A DNA stretch of 64,000 bases from Chryseobacterium pennae (GTDB taxonomy: Bacteria; Bacteroidota; Bacteroidia; Flavobacteriales; Weeksellaceae). The DNA lies in contig NZ_QNVT01000006.1 of NCBI RefSeq assembly GCF_003385515.1, forward strand, positions 1-64,000. Reading direction: 5' to 3'. The notes below the pieces were generated by a model. The model had not been told where the DNA came from. It saw only the letters and a list, made by a program, of their open reading frames with translations, and made no database searches. Below, piece by piece: positions 1-8,342 of the stretch. A program made the translations under genes and the position numbers. Each line of letters starts with the position of its first letter. Position 1 is the stretch's first letter.

Positions 1-49
1 CCAAAAAATCAGGTAACAATAATTTTAATAGCTCGTCGGGAATATGCAT
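1..49 (-). CDS. Start of probable ISAon1-type transposase N-terminal protein (partial)
   Basis: An ATG on the minus strand at 49-47 opens a frame that stays open to the window edge and reads MHIPDELLKLLLPDFL. The Leu-rich opening with P-[DE]-[EL]-L-L and LLPDFL resembles the first residues of the N-terminal region protein of ISAon1-family (IS3/ISL3-like two-part) transposases that are frequent in Chryseobacterium. Only 16 codons are visible, so the family call is recognition from memory and could be wrong. If it is right, the right end of an insertion sequence lies between this start and the regulator gene at 494. Confidence 0.45.
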   Translation of the reverse strand, partial: MHIPDELLKLLLPDFL

Positions 50-57
50 CCTCAAAG

Positions 58-249
58 TTAATCTCTTATTTGTTCCTCCACAACTTTTAGCACTGATCCG
101 TAATCTAGAGAGAAAAAACATTTATATTTTAGTTCTTTTAAATTGCATTCTGATTTTTCTGAATCAGGCATAAACTCGAGGATTAATACAAATCTATATT
201 TTTCATTGAAGAAGCAGATTATTTTTCTTCGTAAAGAAAGATGATTCAA
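58..249 (-). CDS. Small hypothetical frame upstream of the putative transposase
   Basis: A 63-codon minus-strand frame begins with ATG (MNHLSLRRKIICF) and ends with TAA 8 bases before the putative transposase start. I recognise no domain. It is basic at the N-terminus and has one stretch of hydrophobic residues (about 18-26). Spacing would allow cotranscription with the transposase, but 63 codons of open frame in AT-rich DNA can arise by chance, so it is listed only as a possibility. Confidence 0.2.
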   Translation of the reverse strand: MNHLSLRRKIICFFNEKYRFVLILEFMPDSEKSECNLKELKYKCFFSLDYGSVLKVVEEQIRD

Positions 250-493
250 ATGTTTTATTTTAGAGAGCTAAGAAGTGCTATTTTATAACTGTAGAAGTTT
301 TGTGGCTATGAATTTGCTTGGCAAGAGTCAATAAAATTGATTCCATTCCTTTTTTCCTTAAGAATATGAGATAAGACGCTAATAAACTTTGCATCAAATT
401 AAATTCCATACAAACAATATTATCCGGCAACTTTTAAGACTGATTCATAACCATCATAAAAATTTTCGTTAAATTCGTGTAAAATAATTTTTG
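250..493. other. Intergenic region upstream of the response regulator
   Basis: The stretch is AT-rich and holds no frame that I can support. A single TTTAAG half-site like those of the array at 2675-2724 is seen at 433-438, but it is not repeated. I see no clear TAnnTTTG box for the regulator gene and no terminal inverted repeat that would mark an insertion-sequence end. Confidence 0.5.
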
Positions 494-1174
494 ATGAATA
501 TTCTTTTATTAGAAGACGACCTCATTCTTTCTGCGGAGCTTTGTCGGTTTTTGGAATCCAATAATTTTACCTGCGATAAAATTTATGACGGAGAAACCTT
601 TCTTCGCCAGATAAAAAATAATTCCTACGATCTGTATCTGCTTGATATTAATGTTCCCAAAATAAACGGGCTGGATGTCTGTCAGACGATCCGTTCTTTT
701 GATAAAAGCACCCCCATCATTATCATTTCCGCTTATGGAGATATTTCGGATAAGAAGGATGCCTTTACCCGTCTTGCAGATGATTATCTGGTAAAGCCTT
801 TCCAGTTTGAAGAGCTTCTTTTAAGAATTAATTCTTTATTGAGACGGAAAATGCCATCTGATACTTCCGATCAGGATATTATCAGAATAGACGACCTTAT
901 TATCAATAAAACAGAACAGAAAGTGTATCGTGGCGGAAATGAAATCACCCTTACTTTAAAAGAATTCCAATTGTTGGCGTATCTGGCAGAAGCACAGGGA
1001 AGAACTGTTTCCAAGCAACAGATCACTGAGCACGTATGGGAGCATAATTTTAATACCAATACCAATACGGTGGAAGTGTACATCAATTTCCTAAGAAAAA
1101 AGATCGATAAAGACTTTAAAATAAAACTCATTCATACCCGCTCTGGTTTCGGATATTACTTAAGCCCACTATAA
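494..1174 (+). CDS. OmpR/PhoB-family response regulator (metal-efflux type)
   Basis: The 226-residue protein has an N-terminal receiver domain and a C-terminal winged-helix DNA-binding domain (about residues 130-226, ending GFGYYLSPL). Acidic pocket residues E7, D8 and D9, the phospho-acceptor D51 in YLLDINVP, and K101 in DDYLVKPF are all present. A longer frame could begin with TTG at 491, but the ATG at 494 gives the normal MNILLLEDD start. The stop codon directly abuts the start of the histidine kinase, so the two form an operon and a cognate pair. Position just before a CzcCBA-like pump suggests a CzcR/CusR/CopR-like metal sensor role; the metal is not identifiable. The probable target is the 11-bp direct repeat array at 2675-2724. 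Confidence 0.93.
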   Translation: MNILLLEDDLILSAELCRFLESNNFTCDKIYDGETFLRQIKNNSYDLYLLDINVPKINGLDVCQTIRSFDKSTPIIIISAYGDISDKKDAFTRLADDYLVKPFQFEELLLRINSLLRRKMPSDTSDQDIIRIDDLIINKTEQKVYRGGNEITLTLKEFQLLAYLAEAQGRTVSKQQITEHVWEHNFNTNTNTVEVYINFLRKKIDKDFKIKLIHTRSGFGYYLSPL

Positions 1175-2539
1175 ATGTCCTTAAAAAGAAAGATAGCTTT
1201 AACGATCAGTATCGCCTTTTCATTGCTTTTTGGAATGGTGATGGCTGTCATTTATTTATCTTTTAATGATTTCAGGCGAGATGAGTTTAAAGAAAGATTC
1301 AGACAAAGACTGGAATTTACCACGCATTTTATTTCAAAGTCCAAAGATTTTGAAGAAGAAGCACCTATTTTTTTCAATGAAAACTCAGATAATATTCTCC
1401 TTAATGAAAAGATCTTAATTTTCAATGAGCAAAAAGAATTGATCTACAGTACCATTAAAGATCGGAATGTTACCTGGGATACTACTATGCTTAAGGAACT
1501 GGATAAGAAGAAAATTATTTATACAGAAAAAACAGTTCCGGAGATTTATGCAGCACTGAGAAATATTAATGGGGAGGATTATTATATTCTTACCAGTGCC
1601 TTTGATACCAATGGAAAATCGAAGCTGAAGTATCTGAAATACCTCTTGATTGCTGCCTATGCAATGAGTACACTTCTTATTGGTTTTTTCAGCTATTATT
1701 TTGTAGAAAAATTCCTTCGTCCTTTGGAAGATCTGAATCAGGAAATTTCAGAAGTCACGGCTCATAAATTAACGACTCAGATTCCCGTGCAGGAATCTAA
1801 TGATGAAGTGAACGTTCTTGCAAAATCGTTCAATACAATGATCGTAAGACTTAATGATGTATTCCAGTCGCAAAAAGATTTTACGGCAAGTGCTTCCCAT
1901 GAGATTCGGACTCCTATCACAAGAATGGCTTTTCAATTGGAAAACCTGATTAAATTTGAAGAACATTCTCCGAAAACATTATCTTCTCTGCAGCAGATCC
2001 AGCGGGATGTTTATCAATTATCTGATCTGACGAATTCACTGTTGTTACTTACAAAGTTTGATAAAGAAAACATTCAGAGCATTTATGAAGATGTCAGAGT
2101 TGATGAAGTTATTTTTGAAGCATTTGATGCAGTTGAGAAAAGTTATCCTGATCTTAAGCTGGATTTTCTGATTACCGAAGATCCTTCTGAAAATGCTTTT
2201 CTTACCATCAGTGGGATTCAATCGTTATTGGTGATTGTTTTTATTAATTTATTCAAGAACGCTGCTGTATATTCTGATACTACTGAAGTAAAGGTTTTGA
2301 TAACCGAGACCAGTGATCATCTGAGTGTTGATGTAACTTCTCATGGAGACACTATATCAGAAGAAGAACAATCCAAATTATTTGAAGCCTTTACAAGAGG
2401 AAATAACGCCCAGAATATTTCCGGTTCCGGCTTAGGGCTGAGAATTGTTAAACGAATTCTGGAATATCATGATGCGGAAATTATTTATTCATCTCCAACG
2501 GAATATATGAATACCTTCACAGTGATCTTTAAAAAATAA
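1175..2539 (+). CDS. Sensor histidine kinase paired with the upstream regulator
   Basis: The 454-residue membrane kinase has TM1 at about residues 8-30, an extracytoplasmic sensor loop of about 120 residues, TM2 at about 154-176, a HAMP linker, HisKA with the phospho-acceptor H242 in SASHEIRTPITRM, and an HATPase domain. The N box is intact (N362 in NLFKNAAVYS) and so is the G2 box GSGLGL (417-422). The G1 position reads SHGDTI instead of the usual DNGxGI, a moderate departure that occurs in CusS/CzcS-like kinases of Bacteroidetes. The start codon follows the regulator stop with no gap. It probably senses a periplasmic metal and drives the efflux genes that follow. Confidence 0.92.
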   Translation: MSLKRKIALTISIAFSLLFGMVMAVIYLSFNDFRRDEFKERFRQRLEFTTHFISKSKDFEEEAPIFFNENSDNILLNEKILIFNEQKELIYSTIKDRNVTWDTTMLKELDKKKIIYTEKTVPEIYAALRNINGEDYYILTSAFDTNGKSKLKYLKYLLIAAYAMSTLLIGFFSYYFVEKFLRPLEDLNQEISEVTAHKLTTQIPVQESNDEVNVLAKSFNTMIVRLNDVFQSQKDFTASASHEIRTPITRMAFQLENLIKFEEHSPKTLSSLQQIQRDVYQLSDLTNSLLLLTKFDKENIQSIYEDVRVDEVIFEAFDAVEKSYPDLKLDFLITEDPSENAFLTISGIQSLLVIVFINLFKNAAVYSDTTEVKVLITETSDHLSVDVTSHGDTISEEEQSKLFEAFTRGNNAQNISGSGLGLRIVKRILEYHDAEIIYSSPTEYMNTFTVIFKK

Positions 2540-2674
2540 ATTTTAAGGATAGGCTGTTATCCCAAAACAGTTGCAAATTTTTGTTAAACTTCAGATTAAA
2601 ATTTCAAATAAAAATTCAATACCTGGAGAAAAATTTTCCTTTTAATTTTATTTAACCTTGTCGGAAATGACCTG

Positions 2675-2724
2675 TTTAAAGTGATTTTAATATTTTTTTA
2701 AGGCTCATTTAAGTTTCTTTTAAT
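2675..2724 (+). promoter_or_regulatory. Five in-phase TTTAAN direct repeats, likely response-regulator operator
   Basis: Hexamers TTTAAA, TTTAAT, TTTAAG, TTTAAG and TTTAAT begin at 2675, 2686, 2697, 2708 and 2719, exactly 11 bases apart. OmpR/PhoB-family regulators bind tandem direct repeats with a period of 10-11 bases, so this array, about 40 bases before the tolC-like start, is a plausible operator of the regulator at 494. The array is read directly; its role is inferred. Confidence 0.6.
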
Positions 2725-2761
2725 CGCATCCAAGCAATTTTGTAATTTAAAATAAAAAATA

Positions 2762-4003
2762 ATGAACAGAATTGCAGTGCTGTGTCTGGCCGTTTCCTCA
2801 TTCATGGCGGCACAACAGCAAATGTCTCTTTTGGAATGCGAAGAAGCCTTTCAGAAGAACAATCTCCAGCTGCTCGCCGAACAATACAACATCAATATGG
2901 CTGATGCTGATATTCTGCAGGCTAAAATCTGGGAATTGCCACAATTGAGTGGACAGTTTAATGCTTATAATCCTCAGGATAAAAAATTTTTTGATATAGG
3001 GCATTCAAAGGGAGCAGGAATTACCCAATTAATTTATATGGGCGGTAAAAAGAAAAATGAAATTGCCTTTGCAAAATCAAATAAAGAACTTGCCCAGCTT
3101 CAGTTTTCTCAGCTTCTTGTTGACCTGAGGGCCCAGCTCCGGACTGCTTATTTTAATCTTTATTACGAAAAATTAAAGCTTGAGAATACCGATAAGCAAC
3201 TAGAGTATATGAATGACCTGTTAAGTGCCTATCGTGTACAGTCTGCAAAAGGGAATGTATCCCTTAAAGATGCGGTAAGACTTCAGAGTCTTGTGATCCA
3301 GCTGAATCATGACAAGCTTGAAATCAATAAAAATATTCTTGGCTTTGAGCAGAACTTAAAAGTTCTTACAGGAATTTCAGAAGACATAGAGCCTTTGATC
3401 CCTGAATCTGAAGCTAAAGAAGCATTAGGAGCCCAGCCTTTTGGAGGTGAAGAAGAACTGAAAAGTAAGGCATTGGAAAATAATGCGGATTATCGATATA
3501 ACTTAAAATTAATTGATAACAGCAAACTGTACGCCCAGTGGCAGAAATCATTGAATGTGCCGGATCTTAATGTGGGAGCAGCATGGGATCAGGCAGGAGG
3601 AACCTTTAATAATGAAGCCAATCTGACATTGGGAATTCCTTTGCCCTTATGGAGAGCGAATCAGGGAAATGTAGAAAAAGCCAACTATGCAATCCAGCAG
3701 AATCAAAAAAATGCAGATTTTCAGAAACTCACTCTTGAAACTAAAGTACAGGCGGCTTATAAAACCTGGAAAGCACAATACGATCAGCTTTTGGATATAA
3801 AAACAACGGATCTGCAGAATATGGATCTGGTCTATAACGGGATGATGACCAATTTCAGAAAAGGAAATGTAAACCTTATCGAATTTACAGACTTTATGGA
3901 CAGCTACCGGGAAACTGCTCTTCAGATCTATGATATGAAAAACGAAATTATGCAGGCGGCGGAACAACTTAACCAATTAGTACAAACGAAAATCTTCTAT
4001 TAA
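2762..4003 (+). CDS. TolC-family outer membrane efflux protein (CzcC/CusC type)
   Basis: The 413-residue protein has a Sec signal peptide (about residues 1-18, ending FMAAQ) and two long alpha-helical repeats characteristic of outer membrane efflux proteins. Family-typical features are the LxxxxLLEYNPELxxA-like opening (LLECEEAFQKNNLQL), the mid-protein G-x-x-L-P-L-W segment (LGIPLPLWRANQGN) and a heptad-rich C-terminal half. It is the outer channel of the tripartite pump; its stop is 3 bases before the adaptor gene, so the two are cotranscribed. Length matches CzcC-like proteins. Confidence 0.93.
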   Translation: MNRIAVLCLAVSSFMAAQQQMSLLECEEAFQKNNLQLLAEQYNINMADADILQAKIWELPQLSGQFNAYNPQDKKFFDIGHSKGAGITQLIYMGGKKKNEIAFAKSNKELAQLQFSQLLVDLRAQLRTAYFNLYYEKLKLENTDKQLEYMNDLLSAYRVQSAKGNVSLKDAVRLQSLVIQLNHDKLEINKNILGFEQNLKVLTGISEDIEPLIPESEAKEALGAQPFGGEEELKSKALENNADYRYNLKLIDNSKLYAQWQKSLNVPDLNVGAAWDQAGGTFNNEANLTLGIPLPLWRANQGNVEKANYAIQQNQKNADFQKLTLETKVQAAYKTWKAQYDQLLDIKTTDLQNMDLVYNGMMTNFRKGNVNLIEFTDFMDSYRETALQIYDMKNEIMQAAEQLNQLVQTKIFY

Positions 4004-4006
4004 ACA

Positions 4007-5092
4007 ATGAAAACTTATATTATTCCAGTATTGATGGTCTTATCGCTAATGGCCTGCTCAAAAAAAGAGGAAGAAAAAAATAACCAGGCCAAAAAAGGTT
4101 TTGAACTCAGCAATACCATGCTGAATTCCATTTCCCTGGCAAAGGTTGAACAGAAGAATATAGAAGATGAATATAGCTTTTACGGGAAGATCTCTGCAGA
4201 CAAAAACAGTTATATAGATGTCTATCCATTGGTAGGTGGAAATGTGATGAGTGTAAACGTAGAACTTGGGGATTATGTGAAAAAAGGACAGGTACTGGCC
4301 ACCATCAGAAGTACGGAGCTTGCAGAAATTCAAAAAGATGTCAGCGATTCTAAAACAGATCTTGTCGTCGCAAAAAATAATCTTAGGGTTGCTAAAGAGC
4401 TCTATGAAGGGAAACTGAATACCGAAAGAGATGTGCTGGAAGCAAAAAGCCAGCTGCAGAAAGCTCAGGACCAGCTACAGAGAGCTACAGCCGTAAGTAC
4501 TGTCTATAACGTAAAATCAGGAAATATATACAGCGTGGTAGCGCCAATCAACGGATATATTGTTCAGAAGAGTATCAATAAAGATATGCAGCTGAGAAGT
4601 GACCGAAGCGAAAATATCTTCGATGTGGCTAATACAACCAATGTATGGGCGATCATGAACGTTAACGAGTCCGATATTGACAAAATAAGCCTTGGAATGA
4701 AAGCTCAGGTATCTACACTCTCTTACCCGGATAAGGTTTTTGATGGAAAAATTGATAAAATATTTAAAATCATTGATCCGCAAACCAATGCCATGCAGGC
4801 AAGAGTAGTACTGGATAATGCCAATGGACTGTTGATCCCGGACAGTAAAGCCACCATAAAAGTTTCCAGTCTGGAAAGCAATACAATGCTGACTGTACCT
4901 TCCAAAGCAGTAATTTTTGATGATAACAAAAGTTTTGTTGTGGTTTTTAAATCCAGAACAGATGTGAAGGTGAGAGAAGTGAAAGTACAGAAACAGGTAG
5001 GTGATGTTACTTATATTGTGGATGGCCTTAAAGAAGGAGAAGAAGTAATAACCAACAACCAATTGTTGATATACCGTTCTCTGAACAGCTGA
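4007..5092 (+). CDS. RND efflux periplasmic adaptor lipoprotein (HlyD/CzcB-like)
   Basis: The 361-residue protein starts with a lipoprotein signal peptide; the lipobox is SLMAC with Cys17. A biotinyl/lipoyl-like half-motif (GDYVKKGQVLATIRSTEL), a coiled-coil hairpin (about residues 105-165) and beta-barrel segments follow, the normal order for membrane fusion proteins. It links the CzcA-like pump to the TolC-like channel. It lacks the His-rich metal-binding extension seen in some CzcB proteins. It lies 3 bases after the channel gene and 62 bases before the pump gene. Confidence 0.93.
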   Translation: MKTYIIPVLMVLSLMACSKKEEEKNNQAKKGFELSNTMLNSISLAKVEQKNIEDEYSFYGKISADKNSYIDVYPLVGGNVMSVNVELGDYVKKGQVLATIRSTELAEIQKDVSDSKTDLVVAKNNLRVAKELYEGKLNTERDVLEAKSQLQKAQDQLQRATAVSTVYNVKSGNIYSVVAPINGYIVQKSINKDMQLRSDRSENIFDVANTTNVWAIMNVNESDIDKISLGMKAQVSTLSYPDKVFDGKIDKIFKIIDPQTNAMQARVVLDNANGLLIPDSKATIKVSSLESNTMLTVPSKAVIFDDNKSFVVVFKSRTDVKVREVKVQKQVGDVTYIVDGLKEGEEVITNNQLLIYRSLNS

Positions 5093-5154
5093 AAATTGTA
5101 ATGATTTAAAATAAATTCTCTCAACGGCTTTTTTAGGTCATCAATGTATCTATC

Positions 5155-8100
5155 ATGAATAAATTCATAAAAAATATAATCGCTTTTTCATTAAAAAATA
5201 AAGCATTTACCTTTATCTGGGTTGCTATTTTGGCGATTGCCGGGTTTATAAGTTTCAAAAATATGCCTATTGAAGCTTTCCCGGATGTTACCAATACTCA
5301 GATTGTAATCATTACCCAATGGAACGGACGTAGTGCAGAAGAAGTAGAACGTTTTGTTACTACTCCCATAGAATTGGCGATGAGCCCGGTTCAGAAGAAA
5401 ACCAGTGTGAGAAGTACCACTATGTTTGGTCTTTCCATTGTTAAGATTCTGTTTGATGATGGGGTGGATGATACTTTTGCCAGAAATCAGGTCAATAACC
5501 AATTAAGAACCATTAGCCTTCCTGATGAGGTAGATCCAGAAGTACAGCCACCCTACGGGCCAACCGGAGAAATTTTCAGATACACCCTGGAAAGTAAAAC
5601 AAAAGATTCCCGAAAACTGCTTACCCTGCAAAACTGGGTGATAGACCGCGCTTTGAGAGGAGTTCCCGGAGTAGCGGATATCAATGTTTTTGGAGGACAG
5701 GACAAAGTATTTGAATTAAGTATTGATCCCAGAGCACTGGATAAATATAATCTGACACCTCTTCAGGTATATGATGCTGTTACCAAGAGCAATCTGAATG
5801 TCGGAGGAGATGTCATTGAAAAAAACGGACAGGCGTATGTCGTAAGAGGAATAGGGTTGGTAAAATCTATTGCAGATATCGGAAATATCACCATTCAGAA
5901 TGATAGTGGAAACCCAGTTCTGGTAAAAAATGTAGCAGAAGTACATGAAAGCTCTATGCCTAGAGTAGGGCAGGCGGCCTTGAATACTCATGATGATACT
6001 GTAGAAGGAATTGTTGTGATGAGAAAAGGAGAGAACCCAAGAGAAGTTCTGATAGGGGTAAAAGCTAAAATTAATGAACTGAACGAGAAAATCCTGCCGA
6101 AAGATGTAAAAATGGTGACTTTCTACGATAGGGATAACCTGATGGATTTTACGACTAAAACGGTAATGCATAACCTGATTGAAGGGATTATATTGGTAAC
6201 GGTGATCGTTTTGATCTTTATGGCAGACTGGAGAACGACATTGATTGTTTCCATTATTATTCCTCTATCCCTATTATTTGCGTTTTTATGTTTAAAACTG
6301 GCAGGAATGAGTGCCAATCTGCTTTCTCTGGGAGCTGTAGACTTTGGAATTATCATTGACGGAGCTGTCGTCATGGTAGAAGGACTCTTTGTAATGCTCG
6401 ACCATAAAGCACATAAATACGGAAAGGAGAAATTCAATAAATTAGCGAAAGGAGGCTGGATTAAGCAGACGGGTACAGGTTTGGGTAAAGCAATTTTCTT
6501 CTCAAAGCTGATTATTATTACCTCTCTGATTCCCATTTTCTCATTCCAGAAAGTGGAAGGTAAGATGTTCTCACCTTTAGCCTTTACTTTAGGGTTTGCA
6601 TTGATAGGAGCATTGATATTTACTTTAACACTCGTTCCTGTACTTTCCCATATTCTTTTAAATAAAAATGTAAAAGAAAAAAATAATCCGTTTGTGAATT
6701 TCTGGGACAGAATCGTTTTGAAAGGTTTTAATTTAACCTTTAAGCATAAAAGAACGAGTATGATCGTAGCCATCTCATTTCTGGCAGTTACCTTATTCTC
6801 CGGGAAATTTTTAGGAACAGAATTCCTGCCTCAGCTGAATGAAGGTTCACTTTGGATCACTGCCGAAATGCCAATGAGTTCATCATTAAAAGAGTCGCTG
6901 AAAACTGCAGATCTTTTGAAAAAGGATATCATGAGTTTCTCTGAAGTAACAGATGTACTGGCACAGACGGGGAGAAGTAATGACGGGACAGATCCGAACG
7001 GATTCGGTTTCGTACAGTTTGCTGTAAACCTTAAACCAAGAGAAGAATGGAAACGGAAGATCACTTATGATGAGCTCATCAATGAAATAGACCAGAAGCT
7101 GAGAAACTATCAAGGGATCACGTTCAATTATTCCCAGCCAATTTCAGATAATGTGGCAGAAGCAGTAGCTGGTTTTAAAGCTGAGAACGGAATTAAAATT
7201 TATGGAGATAATTTAGAAACCTTAGACAAATTAGCGAATGAGGTTTTAGCAAAAATTAAAGACGTTGAAGGAGTAAAAGATCCGGGTATTATTAAAAATA
7301 TCGGTCAGCCTGAGGTAAGTGTGGTACTGGACAGAGATAAAATGGCAGCTTATGGAGTAATGCCAGCTGATGCACAGGCGGTACTGGAAATGGCCTTTGG
7401 AGGAAAAACGGCTTCTGAAATGTTTGATGGAGAAAGAAAATTCCCGATCCGTCTTCGTTACTCCCAGGAATACAGAACCAATGAGAATGATATTGCCGCT
7501 TTGATGGTTCCTACTCAGGACGGAGCAAAAATTCCTTTAAAAGAAATCAGTACTATCGTTAAAGATAATGGAGCTGCATTTATCTACAGGGATAATATTA
7601 AAAGATATATCGGAGTGAAATTCTCAATCAGGGATCGTGATTTGGGAAGTACCATCGCTGATGCTCAGAAAAAAGTGGCAGCGGTTGAACTTCCGGATGG
7701 ATATTCCTTAGGCTGGACAGGACAGTTTGAAAACCAGCAGCGTGCTTCACACCGATTGGCCCAGGTGGTTCCGGTAAGTATTCTGATGATCTTCTTCCTT
7801 TTATTTATCCTTTTTGGAAATATGAAAGATTCTCTTCTGGTTTTAGCGAATGTTCCATTTGCTCTGATTGGAGGGATTATTGCCCTACATGTTACCGGAA
7901 TGAATTTTGGAATTTCCGCAGGAGTAGGAATGATCGCTCTTCTGGGAATCTGTATACAGAACGGAGTTATTTTGATTACAGAATTCCATCAGAATGTTAA
8001 AAACGGACTGGATATAGATAATGCGATATTAAGTGGAGTAAAATCCAGAACCAGACCAGTCATTATGACCGCTCTGATGGCGTCTATAGGATTAATGCCG

Positions 8101-8253
8101 GCAGCCTTATCTACGGGTATCGGATCAGAATCTCAAAAACCTTTAGCCATTGTGATTATTGGCGGATTGATAACTGCCACAGTACTTACCCTGCTTATTT
8201 TTCCGATCATTTTCTGGATTTTCAACAGGACGAAAAAGCTCAGTCAAATTTAG
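5155..8253 (+). CDS. Heavy-metal efflux RND transporter (CzcA/CusA family)
   Basis: The 1032-residue inner membrane pump has the RND layout of 12 transmembrane segments and two large periplasmic loops. The TM4 motif DFGIIIDGAVVMVE carries the charged residues D396, D402 and E409 that are diagnostic of the heavy-metal subfamily rather than drug pumps. The N-terminus (FIKNIIAFSLKNKAF) and the PFALIGG and RTRPVIMTA segments near the end are also family-typical. It uses the proton gradient to expel cations through the adaptor and TolC partner encoded just upstream. Substrate (Zn, Co, Cd, Ni, Cu or Ag) cannot be decided from sequence alone. It is followed by a strong terminator. Confidence 0.95.
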   Translation: MNKFIKNIIAFSLKNKAFTFIWVAILAIAGFISFKNMPIEAFPDVTNTQIVIITQWNGRSAEEVERFVTTPIELAMSPVQKKTSVRSTTMFGLSIVKILFDDGVDDTFARNQVNNQLRTISLPDEVDPEVQPPYGPTGEIFRYTLESKTKDSRKLLTLQNWVIDRALRGVPGVADINVFGGQDKVFELSIDPRALDKYNLTPLQVYDAVTKSNLNVGGDVIEKNGQAYVVRGIGLVKSIADIGNITIQNDSGNPVLVKNVAEVHESSMPRVGQAALNTHDDTVEGIVVMRKGENPREVLIGVKAKINELNEKILPKDVKMVTFYDRDNLMDFTTKTVMHNLIEGIILVTVIVLIFMADWRTTLIVSIIIPLSLLFAFLCLKLAGMSANLLSLGAVDFGIIIDGAVVMVEGLFVMLDHKAHKYGKEKFNKLAKGGWIKQTGTGLGKAIFFSKLIIITSLIPIFSFQKVEGKMFSPLAFTLGFALIGALIFTLTLVPVLSHILLNKNVKEKNNPFVNFWDRIVLKGFNLTFKHKRTSMIVAISFLAVTLFSGKFLGTEFLPQLNEGSLWITAEMPMSSSLKESLKTADLLKKDIMSFSEVTDVLAQTGRSNDGTDPNGFGFVQFAVNLKPREEWKRKITYDELINEIDQKLRNYQGITFNYSQPISDNVAEAVAGFKAENGIKIYGDNLETLDKLANEVLAKIKDVEGVKDPGIIKNIGQPEVSVVLDRDKMAAYGVMPADAQAVLEMAFGGKTASEMFDGERKFPIRLRYSQEYRTNENDIAALMVPTQDGAKIPLKEISTIVKDNGAAFIYRDNIKRYIGVKFSIRDRDLGSTIADAQKKVAAVELPDGYSLGWTGQFENQQRASHRLAQVVPVSILMIFFLLFILFGNMKDSLLVLANVPFALIGGIIALHVTGMNFGISAGVGMIALLGICIQNGVILITEFHQNVKNGLDIDNAILSGVKSRTRPVIMTALMASIGLMPAALSTGIGSESQKPLAIVIIGGLITATVLTLLIFPIIFWIFNRTKKLSQI

Positions 8254-8278
8254 ATTATCTTTCATTTATATTAGTAAG

Positions 8279-8307
8279 AAGTGCGGAAAACAAAGTTTTC
8301 CGCACTT
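8279..8307. terminator. Bidirectional hairpin between convergent genes
   Basis: A perfect 13-bp stem with a 3-base loop (arms 8279-8291 and 8295-8307, core GTGCGGAAAAC) lies between the pump gene and the convergent DUF4394 gene. There is no long U-run, so it may act as a rho-independent barrier in either direction only imperfectly. Confidence 0.75.
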
Positions 8308-8342
8308 CTGCATTATTGAAATAAAATAGGATGAGTTTAAGT

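Noticed and set aside
4517..5062. 181-codon minus-strand frame
   Set aside because: It is the mirror of the adaptor gene and is rich in Ile, Phe and His as expected for antisense of an AT-rich gene.
6123..6773. 216-codon frame on the minus strand
   Set aside because: It lies fully opposite the CzcA/CusA pump gene, which has strong family motifs; the antisense protein has no domain or start context.
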